Shown here: positions 1 through 9,384 of the stretch, in pieces
Layout: every line of letters starts with the position of its first letter
Position numbering within the stretch: the stretch's first letter is position 1
Assembly (NCBI GenBank): GCA_937902315.1
Contig: CALGUG010000031.1
Span: forward strand, 1 to 18,627
From: an uncultured Chloroflexales bacterium
GTDB taxonomy: Bacteria; Chloroflexota; Chloroflexia; Chloroflexales; Chloroflexaceae
DNA length: 18,627 nt
Direction: 5' to 3'
Notes under the pieces: generated by a model
Databases searched by the model: none
The model's input: the letters and a program-made list of their open reading frames with translations, nothing else
Told to the model about the DNA's origin: nothing
Made by a program: the position numbers and the translations under genes

Positions 1-54
1 AGATCTCGCCGTTCAAGATCTCGCCGTTCAAGATCTCGCCGTTCAAGATCTCGC
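1..54 (+). repeat. 15-bp in-frame tandem repeat (ISPFK units)
   Basis: The unit AGATCTCGCCGTTCA occurs three times without change, followed by a 10-bp partial copy that diverges at CAACA. In the protease frame each unit gives Ile-Ser-Pro-Phe-Lys. It abuts the window edge, so the copy number is unknown. Confidence 0.9.
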
Positions 55-3000
55 CCAACAGCATCAGCGAAGATCAGGCTGGCTTGGCCTTTGATAACGC
101 ATTTTTGAGCGCGACCAGTGTCGAGGGCAACGCCGATCGCTCGTTGCTGTTAAACACTTGGAATCGGGCTGGCTACTACTATATCGCAGTGGTCGGCCAG
201 AACGGCGCCTACAACCCGACACGTCCGTTTACCTTGAATGTGAGCCTGAACACATCGGTCTGCAGCGCCTTGCCCGTACCGAGCGCCACCGAACCGCTTT
301 TGAGCGCGACCGCTGGCAACTACCAGAGCATCTTCTTGACCGATTTCGGGCGCCTTGTCGGCACGCCAGCCGAAAAGCAGGCTTTGAGCCAGAAGCTGAA
401 CAGCTTGGCGGCTCGCCCTGAAGTGAAGGGTGTGGTAGTTGATGTGGGTCAAGACGGTTTGGTGAAGGCGGCCAACGCTATAGCCGATCAGCACCCTAGC
501 TGTTCCGAAGCCAAAAACTACGTCGCTTCGGCCATCAAAGATCTGGTCGAGCGCTACCGTACTCAAAACAGTGGCTTGAAGTATATAACCTTGGTGGGTG
601 GCGACGAGGTCATTCCCTTCTTCCGCTATCCCGATCAGGCAATGTTGGGCAACGAGTCGAGCTTTGAGCCACCCGTGCAGCCCATAACACCCTCGGAGGC
701 TAGCTTGCGGGGCGGCTACATCTTGGCCCAAGATGCCTACGGCTCGTCGATCGAGATCCCCTTCAAATCGACCAGCTTGGTTGTGCCTCAGCTAGCGGTC
801 GGGCGTTTGGTCGAGACCGCCTCCGACGCCATCACTCAGATCGATACCTATGTGGCTAAGGGTGGCGTCTTGAAGCCGAACTCTTCCTTTGTGAGCGGCT
901 ACGACTTCCACTACGATTCGAGCCTCGAGATCGCAAAGGAGTTCAAAGCGGCCACCAACAAAGAGCCAGATACACTGCTGACCCCAAGCACTGAGTCGCA
1001 CCAGTCGCCCAATACCTGGACGGCCGATGATCTGCGCGCCGCTCTGAAAACGCCCCACGACCTGCTCTATGTCGCAGGCCACTTCAGCGATGGTGCGCTC
1101 TTAGCTGCCGACTATACGACCGATATGGACGCCTCGGAGCTGCTGACTAACGATTACAACTTTACTGGCTCCTTAGTGATCAGCCCGGGTTGCCACGCAG
1201 GCTATAACACGGTCGATGGCCACGCTATTCAGGGTGTGACCAGCCAGCCCGACTGGGCTCAGGCGCTGACACGCAAGGGCGCGATCTTGATCTCGGGGAC
1301 GGGTTATCAATACGGCGATACCGATTTTATTCAGTTCGGCGAAGAACTCTACCTCTACGTGGTGCAACAACTGCGGGTTGGTAACCAGTCGGTGGCGCTT
1401 GGCACGGCCCTTAACGCAGCCAAACAGCGCTATCTGATGCAGTCGGCTCAGATTCGCGGCATCGACCTCAAGACGATCTCGATCGCCACGCTCTATGGCC
1501 TGCCCATGTGGCAGGTCGATGTGCCAGGCCAGCGCCTAACACTGCCTGATCCGGCTCCGGTGCTTTCGGGCAGCGATCTGCAGAATGTGCCGAGCAGTGA
1601 TGTCGGCTTGCAGATGTATACCTTGCAGATCAATCCGAATTTGAGCAGACTTCAGCTTCAGCTTAATTCGAGCGACCCCAACGATTCGGCCAGCTATACG
1701 GCCAGCTATCTGAAGGGTGCTCAAGGCATCGTGGCTAAGCCGGGCGAGCCTGTGCTGCCGCTCGAACGACGGAACGTGGCTGTGCCGGGCACGCTGCTGC
1801 GTGGTGTGGCTCTGCGCTCGGCAATCTATAGCGACGAAGCCAATGTGCTGCCCTTGACGGGTGCGCCAGCCACCGAGTTGCGCGGCGTGCATATGAGCTT
1901 CCCAAGCGAAGGTTATTACCCGCCCAAGTTCTGGCACACCAACTATTTCGGTGCTTTAGAGAATGTTGCAATGGGCAAAACCTATCTGCATGTCACACCC
2001 TCGCAGTTTATCGCCAACGGCCCCAATAGTCTGCACGGCACGCGCCGCAGTTATAGCCAGTTGCGCTTCCGGCTCTTTTATAACAACCATACCAGCAAGC
2101 TCGATGATGATGTCGTTCCGGCCTATGGTGGCGCGCCGCGCATCACGCGCGTTGAGAGCAGCTTGAACGCTGGCAAGGTCGATTTTAGTGTCACGGCGGC
2201 CGCCGACGGTGAGCAGCCGGTATCCTTGTTATGGGTGACCTATACCGGAACGAGCGGCCCGCTCTATGGCAAGTGGGAATCCTTCGACCTGACTCGTGAT
2301 CCGAGCGATCCGTCGCTTTGGAAGGGTAGCTTCAGCTTGCCGGAAGGCGCGAACGCCTCTCAGATGCGCTTCTTTGTGCAAGCGGTCAGCCGCACCGGCC
2401 TAGTGGCACTCGATACCAACGAGGCCCTGTACTACCGCGTTGGCGTCGATCCGGCCCAGCCGAATATTACCGAGCTTCAAGCGTCTCAGCTCACGCTCAC
2501 GCCATCGACCATAACGCCGGCCTATGGCTCGCAGTTCCAAGTCGAGGCGCGCCTGACGTCGCAAGGTACTCCGCTTGCCAACGCTCTGCTCTTCTTCAAT
2601 CTCGGCACGATCGTGCGCCAAGCCTATAGCGATAGCACAGGCACTGCGCGCGTCACCTTACCTGCCAGCCTTGTGCCCAAGAGCCATAGCCTGCAGGTTC
2701 ACTTCCCGGGTTCGAGCACACATGCCCCGGCTACAGCCCAGCGCAACATTACGATCACCAAGCAGAGCACCAGCCTGAGGTTGCAGAGCGCTAATCGCTG
2801 GCTTGTGCAGGGCCAAGACTCGCAGATCGTTGTGACTCTGCTCGATAGCGATAACCAGCCCATACGCGATCAAACGATCGTGTTTGTGGTCACTCCGTCC
2901 GCAGGCGCGAATCTAGCGCCGAGCGCTGCGGAACCATTTTCCTTGAGTCGACGCACCACCCTCCAGGGCCAAGTCGAATTGGGTGTGCTCGATTGGGCGC

Positions 3001-3197
3001 CCGGTCAATACAGCGTAACAGCCTTTTTTGCTGGAGACATTCCAGCTCCGGTCTCGAAAATCTACGATAGCCCGTTTTATCTTGCGCAGAAGCAGAGCAT
3101 CCAGATCGTGATGAATAGGAGTGTGATCTTCCTGCCCTTGGTGGTTAAGATCGATGCGAATGCCGTTCAGTTGCAGACGCAGCCCAACACTCCTTAA
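1..3197 (+). CDS. Secreted C25 (gingipain-like) cysteine peptidase with Ig-like domains, 5' partial
   Basis: The frame is open to the window edge (first full codon at position 3), so the TTG at 84 is not taken as the start and the true N-terminus lies upstream. Numbering from the first full codon gives 1064 visible residues. Residues about 27-80 resemble a pre-peptidase C-terminal (PPC) beta domain. The C25 region follows at about 85-500, with YITLVGGDEVIPFF, the probable catalytic His360 in VAGHFSDG and Cys397 in SPGCHAG. The 37-residue His-Cys spacing suits clan CD peptidases. A beta-rich segment at about 740-810 and two Ig-like domains from about 828 and 923 follow. The C-terminus carries VIFLPLVVK (about 1042), a motif I associate with Chloroflexota exported proteins. 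The signal peptide would be upstream and is not visible. The likely role is extracellular proteolysis; the substrate is unknown. The next gene starts 38 bp downstream, so cotranscription is plausible. Confidence 0.8.
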   Translation, partial: ISPFKISPFKISPFKISPNSISEDQAGLAFDNAFLSATSVEGNADRSLLLNTWNRAGYYYIAVVGQNGAYNPTRPFTLNVSLNTSVCSALPVPSATEPLLSATAGNYQSIFLTDFGRLVGTPAEKQALSQKLNSLAARPEVKGVVVDVGQDGLVKAANAIADQHPSCSEAKNYVASAIKDLVERYRTQNSGLKYITLVGGDEVIPFFRYPDQAMLGNESSFEPPVQPITPSEASLRGGYILAQDAYGSSIEIPFKSTSLVVPQLAVGRLVETASDAITQIDTYVAKGGVLKPNSSFVSGYDFHYDSSLEIAKEFKAATNKEPDTLLTPSTESHQSPNTWTADDLRAALKTPHDLLYVAGHFSDGALLAADYTTDMDASELLTNDYNFTGSLVISPGCHAGYNTVDGHAIQGVTSQPDWAQALTRKGAILISGTGYQYGDTDFIQFGEELYLYVVQQLRVGNQSVALGTALNAAKQRYLMQSAQIRGIDLKTISIATLYGLPMWQVDVPGQRLTLPDPAPVLSGSDLQNVPSSDVGLQMYTLQINPNLSRLQLQLNSSDPNDSASYTASYLKGAQGIVAKPGEPVLPLERRNVAVPGTLLRGVALRSAIYSDEANVLPLTGAPATELRGVHMSFPSEGYYPPKFWHTNYFGALENVAMGKTYLHVTPSQFIANGPNSLHGTRRSYSQLRFRLFYNNHTSKLDDDVVPAYGGAPRITRVESSLNAGKVDFSVTAAADGEQPVSLLWVTYTGTSGPLYGKWESFDLTRDPSDPSLWKGSFSLPEGANASQMRFFVQAVSRTGLVALDTNEALYYRVGVDPAQPNITELQASQLTLTPSTITPAYGSQFQVEARLTSQGTPLANALLFFNLGTIVRQAYSDSTGTARVTLPASLVPKSHSLQVHFPGSSTHAPATAQRNITITKQSTSLRLQSANRWLVQGQDSQIVVTLLDSDNQPIRDQTIVFVVTPSAGANLAPSAAEPFSLSRRTTLQGQVELGVLDWAPGQYSVTAFFAGDIPAPVSKIYDSPFYLAQKQSIQIVMNRSVIFLPLVVKIDANAVQLQTQPNTP

Positions 3198-3235
3198 CAA
3201 GCGAGAACTTTGCCAAAGCCCATCGTTGAGGAATC

Positions 3236-6200
3236 ATGGAAGCACTTGCAAGTTACCTTCCTGCTGATAGGCGTTTTGTTTTAGCACAGAATCGTACTTT
3301 ACCAGAGCGCTCCTATGGCGCCGCACTCTTCGCCGATATTTCGGGCTTTACGCCCATGACCGAGCTCTTGGTGCGCGCTTTGGGGCCGCAACGGGGCGCA
3401 GACGAATTGCCCCAACAACTCAACCGCATCTACGACGCTTTGATCGCCGAAGTCGATCGTTTTGGCGGCAGCGTGATAAGCTTTAGCGGCGATGCGATCA
3501 CCTGTTGGTTTGATTCGCTTGCGATCAATCGACCCAACGACGAGCCGATCAACGCTTCTAGGCAGGCCGTAGCCTGCGCTTTGGCTCTGCAAGCGACCAT
3601 GCAACAGTTTAGCAAGATCGAGATCGCAAAGGCCGGGACGGTCGAGATGCGTTTAAAGACCTCGGTCACAACTGGGGAAGTGCGCCGTTTCATCGTGGGC
3701 GATCCGAGCATTCAACTGATCGATGTTTTAGCGGGCGAGACGATTATGCGCCTCGCCGATGCGGAACATCTGGCTAATAAGGGCGAGTTGGTGGTCGACC
3801 GTGCGACCTGCGATGCGCTGGGCGAAGAGCTAGTGATAAGCGAATGGCGCAGCGAGGCGGAGGGAGTTGAGCGTTATGCCGTGGTGCAAGCGCTCAACTC
3901 GCAGCCGCAAGAGCTTGCTTGGAAGTATCCGCAGAGCATTCCCGCCGAGCTTTTGCGGCCTTGGCTGATGCCGCCCGTCTTCAATCGCTTGATGGAAGGA
4001 CAAGGCGAATTCTTAACCGAACTGCGCCCGGCGGCTGCGCTCTTCTTACGCTTCGACGGTATCGACTACGACCGCGACCCCCAGGCCCAGAGCAAGCTCG
4101 ACAGCTTTATCCAAGCGGTGCAGCGCATTCTCTTCAAGTACGACAGCTTCTTGGGTCAATTGACGATCGGTGACAAGGGCAGCTATCTCTATGCGGCCTT
4201 TGGTGCGCCCAGCGCCCACGAAGACGACGCCGTGCGCGCTTCGAAGGCGGCCTTGGAGCTGCGCGACCTGCACACCAGCTTGGGCGGCACCATCCAGATC
4301 GGCATCAGCGAAGGGCGTATGCGAACCGGAGCCTACGGCGGGGTGACGCGCCGTACCTATGGCGCGCTGGGCGATGAGGTCAATATGGCGGCCCGTTTGA
4401 TGCAATACGCGCCGCCCAACACGATTATCGCCAGCATCAACCTGCGCAAATCGACTGGCGACCTGTTCGAGTGGGTGATGCACCCGCCCATCAAAGTCAA
4501 GGGCAAGCAAGAGCCCGCCTTGATCTTCGAGCTGCGCGGCGAGCAGGTTGAGAGCATGCTGCAGATCCACGCCTCGCAGTACGAGCGCCCCATGGTTGGT
4601 CGTAAAGCCGAGCTAGAGCAGCTTGTGCAGCTCTTGGAAGAGAGCTTGGCGGGCCGCGGGCAGGTGGTGGCGCTGACCGCCGAGGCGGGCATGGGCAAGT
4701 CGCGTCTCTTGGCGGAAGCGCTCAAATACGCTCAACAACGACCGATCCTCGGCTTCGCAGGCGAGTGTCAATCCTACTGTACCACCACCTCCTATCTGGT
4801 TTGGCGCTGGATCTGGCGCAGCTTCTTTGGCGTGCAGTCTTCGAGCAGTTTGCCGGAACAGATCGAGCAGCTCAAAAGCGCTCTAGAGCACTACAATCCC
4901 GAACTGCTGCCACGTCTACCGCTTTTAGGCGTCCTGCTCGACCTCGATATTCCCGATAGCGACTTAACGCGCAGCTTCGACACAAAACTACGCAAAACCT
5001 CGCTCGAAAGCTTGTTGGTCGAGTGTGTTCAGCGGCGTGCTCAAGAGACAGCGCTCTTGTTTGTGTTGGAGGATTGTCACTGGATCGACCCGCTCTCGCG
5101 CGATCTGCTGGAGGTCTTGGCGCGTGCGACCGCCGATCTGCCCGTGATGATCGTTATGACCTATCGGCCTACCTTGCTGCCCGAAGCGATCTCGCTGCCG
5201 CTCAGCGGTCTGAGTAATCTGAGCGAGATCAAGCTCAAGTCGCTCAGCTCCGCCGAGATCAAAGAGCTGGTCAGCAATAAACTGGTGGAGATGTACGGGC
5301 CGAGCAAGCAAGTGCCCGACGGCTTGGTGGTGCGTTTGATCGTGCGCACCGAGGGTAATCCGTTTTATATCGAAGAGCTGCTCAACTATCTGCGCGATAA
5401 CAATATTGACCTCGAGCAGCCCCAGGCCATTCAGCAGGCCGAGCTGCCGCCCAGCTTGCACAGCTTGATCCTGAGCCGTCTCGACAAGCTGAGCGAAGAT
5501 CAGCGCAGCTTGCTCAAGATGGCGAGCGTGATCGGGCGCATCTTCCAAGTAGCTATGCTCTGGGGTATCTCTAGCTCGTTCGGCTTGCACGAGCGCTTGC
5601 GCCAAAGCCTAGAGGTCTTGAGCCAGCTCGAATTCACGGTGCAAAGTCGCCCCGATCCCGATTTGGCCTATCTGTTCAAGCATCTGATCACTCAAGAGGT
5701 GGCCTACGAGAGCCTAGCCTACACCACGCGCGCCGCCATTCACAATCAGATCGCTCAATACATCGAGCAGCATTATGCTGACGATATCGAGCCTTACGTC
5801 GATCTGCTGGCCTTCCACTACGACCGCAGCAACAACGAGAGCAAACGGCGCGAATATCTGCTGAAAGCGGGCGATGCAGCGGCTCGCGACTATGCCAACA
5901 CGACCGCGATCGACTACTATCGCCGCCTCTTGTCGCTGCTTGTTGCCGACGAGCGTTCAGAGGTGCTCTTGAAGCTGGGCCAAGTTTTGGAACGAACCGG
6001 CCAGTGGCAAGAGACTTACAACGCTTATAGCGAAGCCTTAAACTACGCCCATCAAGCCCAAGATCGCGCCCGCCAAGCGCAGATTCAAGCGCTGTTGGGC
6101 GAACTGTTGCGCAAACAGGGCAACTACACTCAAGCTGAAATGTGGCTGCAACAAGCCTTGACGATCGCCAGCGAGCTAGATGAGCGCCCGACGCTCGCTC

Positions 6201-6934
6201 AGATCTTGCACTATCTCGGTTCCTTGGCGCTAACCCAAGGCCAACTCGATACGGCCAAGAGCTTTTTCGAGCGCAGCTTGGCCCTTCATCAAGAGCAAGC
6301 AGACCTCGAAGCGGCCGCCAATAGCATCAGTAATCTGAGCATTATCGCCTACTACGAGGGAGACGCCGAGCGAGCCGAACAGCTCGCCCACGAGGCCCTG
6401 CGCCTGCGCCGCCAAGTCGGCAATCGCATCTGGGTCGCCAATTCCTTGGGCAACTTGGGCATGTTGGCCTTTGAGGCCGGGCGTTATCTCGAGGCCAAGG
6501 ACTTTATGAGCGAAGCCCTCAAGATCGAGCGTCAGGTTGGCGACCGCGCCGCTATCGCCATCTCGCTCAACAATCTGGGCAATGTCGCGCGCGAGCTGGG
6601 CGAATACGAGCAAGCCGCCAACTACTATCGCGACAGTTTGCGCATGAGCCGCGAGCTTGGCAACACTTGGGGCCTAACCTATCTGCTCGAAGATATCGGT
6701 GTTCTGGCTGCCCTGCACGGTGTTCACGAGCATGCCTTGCGCTTGGTGGCCGCCGCTGAAAGTCTACGCATTCAGATCAATGCGCCGCTCTCTGCGCCCG
6801 AGCAAGCCGCCCTCGAGCGCAAGATCGAGACGGCCCGCAAGGCGCTGGGCGAGCGTGCCGAAGCTATTTGGCAAGCGGGCAAAGAGCTGCCCTACGAGCA
6901 GGCGGTCGCTTTGGCATTGGAGCTTGAGCTATGA
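3236..6934 (+). CDS. Tandem class III nucleotidyl cyclase / AAA ATPase / TPR protein, soluble-adenylyl-cyclase-like
   Basis: 1232 residues, probably cytoplasmic. ATG 3236 has GAGGA a few bases upstream. Cyclase domain 1 (about 25-225) has both metal aspartates, D34 in FADISGFT and D86 in FSGDA. Cyclase domain 2 (about 262-430) lacks the first metal Asp (Arg there) but has K314 in GDKG and the transition-state pair N383/R387 in DEVNMAAR. The two halves therefore complement each other, as in C1/C2 of mammalian cyclases. A linker containing FLTELRP precedes domain 2, similar to human ADCY10. The ATPase follows at about 460-880 with a Walker A-like AEAGMGKS (K488) and Walker B-like LLFVLEDCHWID (about 607-618). 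TPR-type helices run from about 885 to 1175. The family role is signal-dependent cAMP (possibly cGMP) synthesis with NTPase/TPR regulation; the product here is inferred. It follows the protease gene by 38 bp. Confidence 0.85.
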   Translation: MEALASYLPADRRFVLAQNRTLPERSYGAALFADISGFTPMTELLVRALGPQRGADELPQQLNRIYDALIAEVDRFGGSVISFSGDAITCWFDSLAINRPNDEPINASRQAVACALALQATMQQFSKIEIAKAGTVEMRLKTSVTTGEVRRFIVGDPSIQLIDVLAGETIMRLADAEHLANKGELVVDRATCDALGEELVISEWRSEAEGVERYAVVQALNSQPQELAWKYPQSIPAELLRPWLMPPVFNRLMEGQGEFLTELRPAAALFLRFDGIDYDRDPQAQSKLDSFIQAVQRILFKYDSFLGQLTIGDKGSYLYAAFGAPSAHEDDAVRASKAALELRDLHTSLGGTIQIGISEGRMRTGAYGGVTRRTYGALGDEVNMAARLMQYAPPNTIIASINLRKSTGDLFEWVMHPPIKVKGKQEPALIFELRGEQVESMLQIHASQYERPMVGRKAELEQLVQLLEESLAGRGQVVALTAEAGMGKSRLLAEALKYAQQRPILGFAGECQSYCTTTSYLVWRWIWRSFFGVQSSSSLPEQIEQLKSALEHYNPELLPRLPLLGVLLDLDIPDSDLTRSFDTKLRKTSLESLLVECVQRRAQETALLFVLEDCHWIDPLSRDLLEVLARATADLPVMIVMTYRPTLLPEAISLPLSGLSNLSEIKLKSLSSAEIKELVSNKLVEMYGPSKQVPDGLVVRLIVRTEGNPFYIEELLNYLRDNNIDLEQPQAIQQAELPPSLHSLILSRLDKLSEDQRSLLKMASVIGRIFQVAMLWGISSSFGLHERLRQSLEVLSQLEFTVQSRPDPDLAYLFKHLITQEVAYESLAYTTRAAIHNQIAQYIEQHYADDIEPYVDLLAFHYDRSNNESKRREYLLKAGDAAARDYANTTAIDYYRRLLSLLVADERSEVLLKLGQVLERTGQWQETYNAYSEALNYAHQAQDRARQAQIQALLGELLRKQGNYTQAEMWLQQALTIASELDERPTLAQILHYLGSLALTQGQLDTAKSFFERSLALHQEQADLEAAANSISNLSIIAYYEGDAERAEQLAHEALRLRRQVGNRIWVANSLGNLGMLAFEAGRYLEAKDFMSEALKIERQVGDRAAIAISLNNLGNVARELGEYEQAANYYRDSLRMSRELGNTWGLTYLLEDIGVLAALHGVHEHALRLVAAAESLRIQINAPLSAPEQAALERKIETARKALGERAEAIWQAGKELPYEQAVALALELEL

Positions 6935-6971
6935 TACAAGATTTGCTTATGCTATTTCAGGTTCAAGCCTC

Positions 6972-7028
6972 TGGCGGTGGAGTACCTTCCTTCCATTCGT
7001 TCCTCACCGCGTCCGCCTACGGCTATCA
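6972..7028 (-). repeat. REP-like dispersed repeat, copy 1
   Basis: On the minus strand the core reads TGATAGCCGT followed directly by AGGCGGACGCG (7008-7028). A second block, CTCCACCGCCA (6972-6982), lies at the same offset seen in copies 2-4. GGCGG in the core and CCGCC in the block could pair. It sits in the 309-bp gap 6935-7243, which otherwise holds the hairpin at 7056-7084 and a decayed MITE-like fragment; no gene is supported there. Confidence 0.7.
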
Positions 7029-7055
7029 GATGGGCTAGCCCACCCTCATCCCCGA

Positions 7056-7084
7056 CCCTTCTCCCGCCAAAAGCGGGAGAAGGG
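7056..7084. other. 12-bp perfect intergenic hairpin
   Basis: CCCTTCTCCCGC (7056-7067) and GCGGGAGAAGGG (7073-7084) are perfect inverted repeats around a CAAAA loop. No T-run follows on either strand, so a classical intrinsic terminator is not supported. The preceding context (CACCCTCATCCCCGA) looks like another dispersed intergenic sequence. It lies between the cyclase and STAND genes. Confidence 0.65.
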
Positions 7085-7150
7085 AGCCAAAGCGCGCGCT
7101 GTCCCAGCATCGCCATTCAATGCAATATCATTGTAAGCTCAAAGAAGAAC

Positions 7151-7199
7151 GTCCACTCTACCGAAGGCCAAACCTACAGTGTTCAAACGGATTTGAATG
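7151..7199 (+). repeat. Decayed fragment of the MITE-like family
   Basis: GTCCACTCTACCGAAGG (7151-7167) matches the conserved internal motif of the intact elements at 9521-9538 and 13550-13567. About 20 bp further on, GGATTTG (7189-7195) resembles their terminal GGATTTGGTA. The hairpin and the other end are missing. It lies about 45 bp upstream of the STAND-like ATPase start. Confidence 0.5.
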
Positions 7200-7243
7200 A
7201 GTCTGAAGTGACGTCGATCGTTTTCAATGAGAGGTAAGCTGCG

Positions 7244-9334
7244 ATGTCGAAAGCATCGGGGCGCATGGCAGATCGCCTGAGCCAGATCCGCCAGCGCCGT
7301 TTTGTTGGTCGCCAGCACGAGCTAGCCTTCTTCCAGAGCATGTTGTTGGAACCAGAGCCGCCCTTTGCCTTGGTAGCGCTGGCGGGGCCGGGCGGGATCG
7401 GTAAAACCAGTCTGCTTCAGGCTTGGATGCAGCAGGCCGCTCGGGCGGGTCGCCCGCTGATCTTGATCGATGGACGCCAGATCGTGCCCCATCCGCCCGC
7501 CTTTCTGCAGGCCCTCGGGCAGCAGCTTGGGCTGACCGATGCCAGCAGCGAGCAGATCTGGGCCAGTTGGCCCGGGCGGGTGCTCTTGCTGATCGACACC
7601 TACGAGCAGCTCGCCCCGCTCGACGCTTGGCTGCGCGACAGCTTTCTGCCGCAGCTGCCCGGCGATAGCTTGGTGGTGATCGCTGGCCGCTATGGCTTGG
7701 GCGCTGCTTGGCAGAGCGACGCCGCGTGGTCGCAGTTGATTCACCAGATCGAGCTTGAGCCGCTGCAGCCAGCCGAGAGCGCGCACTACCTTCAGCTCAA
7801 CCGCGTCCCCAGCGAGCTTCAGGCCGAGCTGTTGCGCTTCTGTCATGGCCACCCGCTCGCCCTCGCCCTGAGCGTCGATCTGGTGCAGCAGAAGGGCCAG
7901 CTAGAGCACTTTCGCCCGCACGAAGAGCCGCATCTGCTGGTCAGCCTGCTGGAACGCTTGCTGGCCGAGCTGCCCAGCGCCCAGCAGCGCGAAGCGCTGG
8001 AAACGCTGGCCCTGACCTGGGCCGCCAACGAAGCCCTGTTGGCCGAGCTCTACGGCGCGGAGGCAGCCCACCAGCTGTTTGAATGGCTGCGCCAGCTCTC
8101 CTATGTGCAGCAGACGGCGGCGGGCCTTGTGCTGCATGATGCCCTGCGCGAGGTGCTGCTCAGCGATCTGCGTTGGCGCAACCCGCAGCGCTACCAGAGT
8201 TTAGCCGAGCGCATTCTGCTGATCTTGTTGAAGCGTCTGCGCCAAGCGAAGCATTCCGATCAACTGCGGCTCTGGCTCGATTTCTTCTCGCTGACCCGCC
8301 AGCACCCCTTCTTTCAGTCCTACTTCGATTGGGACGCCTTGGGCAGCCACTATGCCGATAGGGCGCGCAGCGACGAGCTTGCCCTGCTGGAAGCCCAGCT
8401 TGTGCTCCACGAAGGCCAGCAGGCCGCAGAGCTGCTGCGCTACTGGCAGGAACGCCAGCCAGAGGCGCTGATCGTCTTTCGCTCGGCCCAAGGGCAGATC
8501 GTCGGCTGGATGTGCCAGCTGGCGCTGAGCTTCGCCGATCTCGAGCGCGAAGGGCGCGACCCGGCCCTGATCGCAGCACGCCGCTGGTTGGCGACGCAGG
8601 GCCGCTTCGAGCCACACCAACAGATCGCCTACACCCGTTTTTGGCTCGACGCTGCGCACTACCAAGCGGCCTCGCCCAGCCTCAATCTGGCGGCGATCTA
8701 CGCCTCGATGGCCTGGACCAGCTTGTCACACTTGGTCTATAGCTTTGTGGCAGTGGCCGACTCGGCCTACCACGCCGATCACTTCGCCAGCATCCACTTT
8801 TCGCTGCTGCCCGAGGCCGCCTTCGAGCAAAATACCCGCACCTTTCAGGTTTTCGCTCACGATTGGCGCGCCCAGCCTGTCGAGGCCTGGCTGATGAGCA
8901 AGCAGCAGTTGATCGGCGCAATCTCGCAGGTCGAGGCCGAGCCCAAGCAGTGGCGGGTGCTCTCCGAAGAAGCCTTCGCCAAGGCGCTGCGCCAAGCCCT
9001 GCGCGATTTTCATTCACTTGAGCGCTTGGCCGAGAACGAGCTGCTGCAGACAGCCTTGGTGCGATCGCAAGCCGATGAACGCTCAGGGCCTCAAGCGTTG
9101 CAAAATCTGCTACAACAGGCCGCCGCCAGCCTAGAAGCCTCGCCCAGAAGCCAAAAACTCTACCGTGCTCTCTGGCACACCTACTTTGAAGCCAGCCGCA
9201 CCCAAGAGCAGGTGGCCGAGCTGCTCGACCTGCCCTTCAACACCTATCGCTATCAGCTCCAGCAAGCCCTCGACCGAGTGAGCCGCTATCTGCTGCATTT
9301 AGACCAGCAGGCTCGCAGCGCCAGCAATGCCTGA
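7244..9334 (+). CDS. STAND-like ATP-binding protein with C-terminal HTH
   Basis: 696 residues; ATG 7244 has GAGAGG (7229-7234) nine bases upstream. An N-terminal FVGRQHEL (20-27) leads into an NTPase domain with Walker A GPGGIGKT (K54), Walker B VLLLIDTYE (about 112-120) and LVVIAGR, as in NB-ARC/AAA-type STAND ATPases. The middle is helical, with no recognised repeat or enzyme. The C-terminus (about 638-690) has ALWHTYFEASRTQEQVAELL then LPFNTYRYQL, an HTH resembling sigma-70 region 4/LuxR types. The likely role is an ATP-driven signal-transduction or transcriptional switch; ligand and targets are unknown. It is separated from the cyclase gene by 309 bp of repeat-bearing DNA, so it is probably an independent unit. 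Codon use resembles the flanking large genes. Confidence 0.8.
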   Translation: MSKASGRMADRLSQIRQRRFVGRQHELAFFQSMLLEPEPPFALVALAGPGGIGKTSLLQAWMQQAARAGRPLILIDGRQIVPHPPAFLQALGQQLGLTDASSEQIWASWPGRVLLLIDTYEQLAPLDAWLRDSFLPQLPGDSLVVIAGRYGLGAAWQSDAAWSQLIHQIELEPLQPAESAHYLQLNRVPSELQAELLRFCHGHPLALALSVDLVQQKGQLEHFRPHEEPHLLVSLLERLLAELPSAQQREALETLALTWAANEALLAELYGAEAAHQLFEWLRQLSYVQQTAAGLVLHDALREVLLSDLRWRNPQRYQSLAERILLILLKRLRQAKHSDQLRLWLDFFSLTRQHPFFQSYFDWDALGSHYADRARSDELALLEAQLVLHEGQQAAELLRYWQERQPEALIVFRSAQGQIVGWMCQLALSFADLEREGRDPALIAARRWLATQGRFEPHQQIAYTRFWLDAAHYQAASPSLNLAAIYASMAWTSLSHLVYSFVAVADSAYHADHFASIHFSLLPEAAFEQNTRTFQVFAHDWRAQPVEAWLMSKQQLIGAISQVEAEPKQWRVLSEEAFAKALRQALRDFHSLERLAENELLQTALVRSQADERSGPQALQNLLQQAAASLEASPRSQKLYRALWHTYFEASRTQEQVAELLDLPFNTYRYQLQQALDRVSRYLLHLDQQARSASNA

Positions 9335-9384
9335 TCGCAGGAAATCAACGTAAGGCAATGAAGAGCAGCGTTTGAACCTGCTTA

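Noticed and set aside
84..86. TTG at 84 as the start of the C25 protease
   Set aside because: The frame is open without a stop to the window edge, has no ribosome binding site at 84 and lacks a signal peptide there; the gene is 5' truncated.
150..3200. Long minus-strand frames opposite the protease and cyclase genes
   Set aside because: They lack recognisable domains and ribosome binding sites and follow from codon bias of the sense genes.
7056..7084. Hairpin as the intrinsic terminator of the cyclase gene
   Set aside because: No T-run follows on either strand and it is over 120 bp from the stop; kept only as a hairpin.
6977..7237. Reading frames through the cyclase-STAND gap
   Set aside because: They run through a REP-like repeat, a hairpin and a MITE fragment and resemble no protein.
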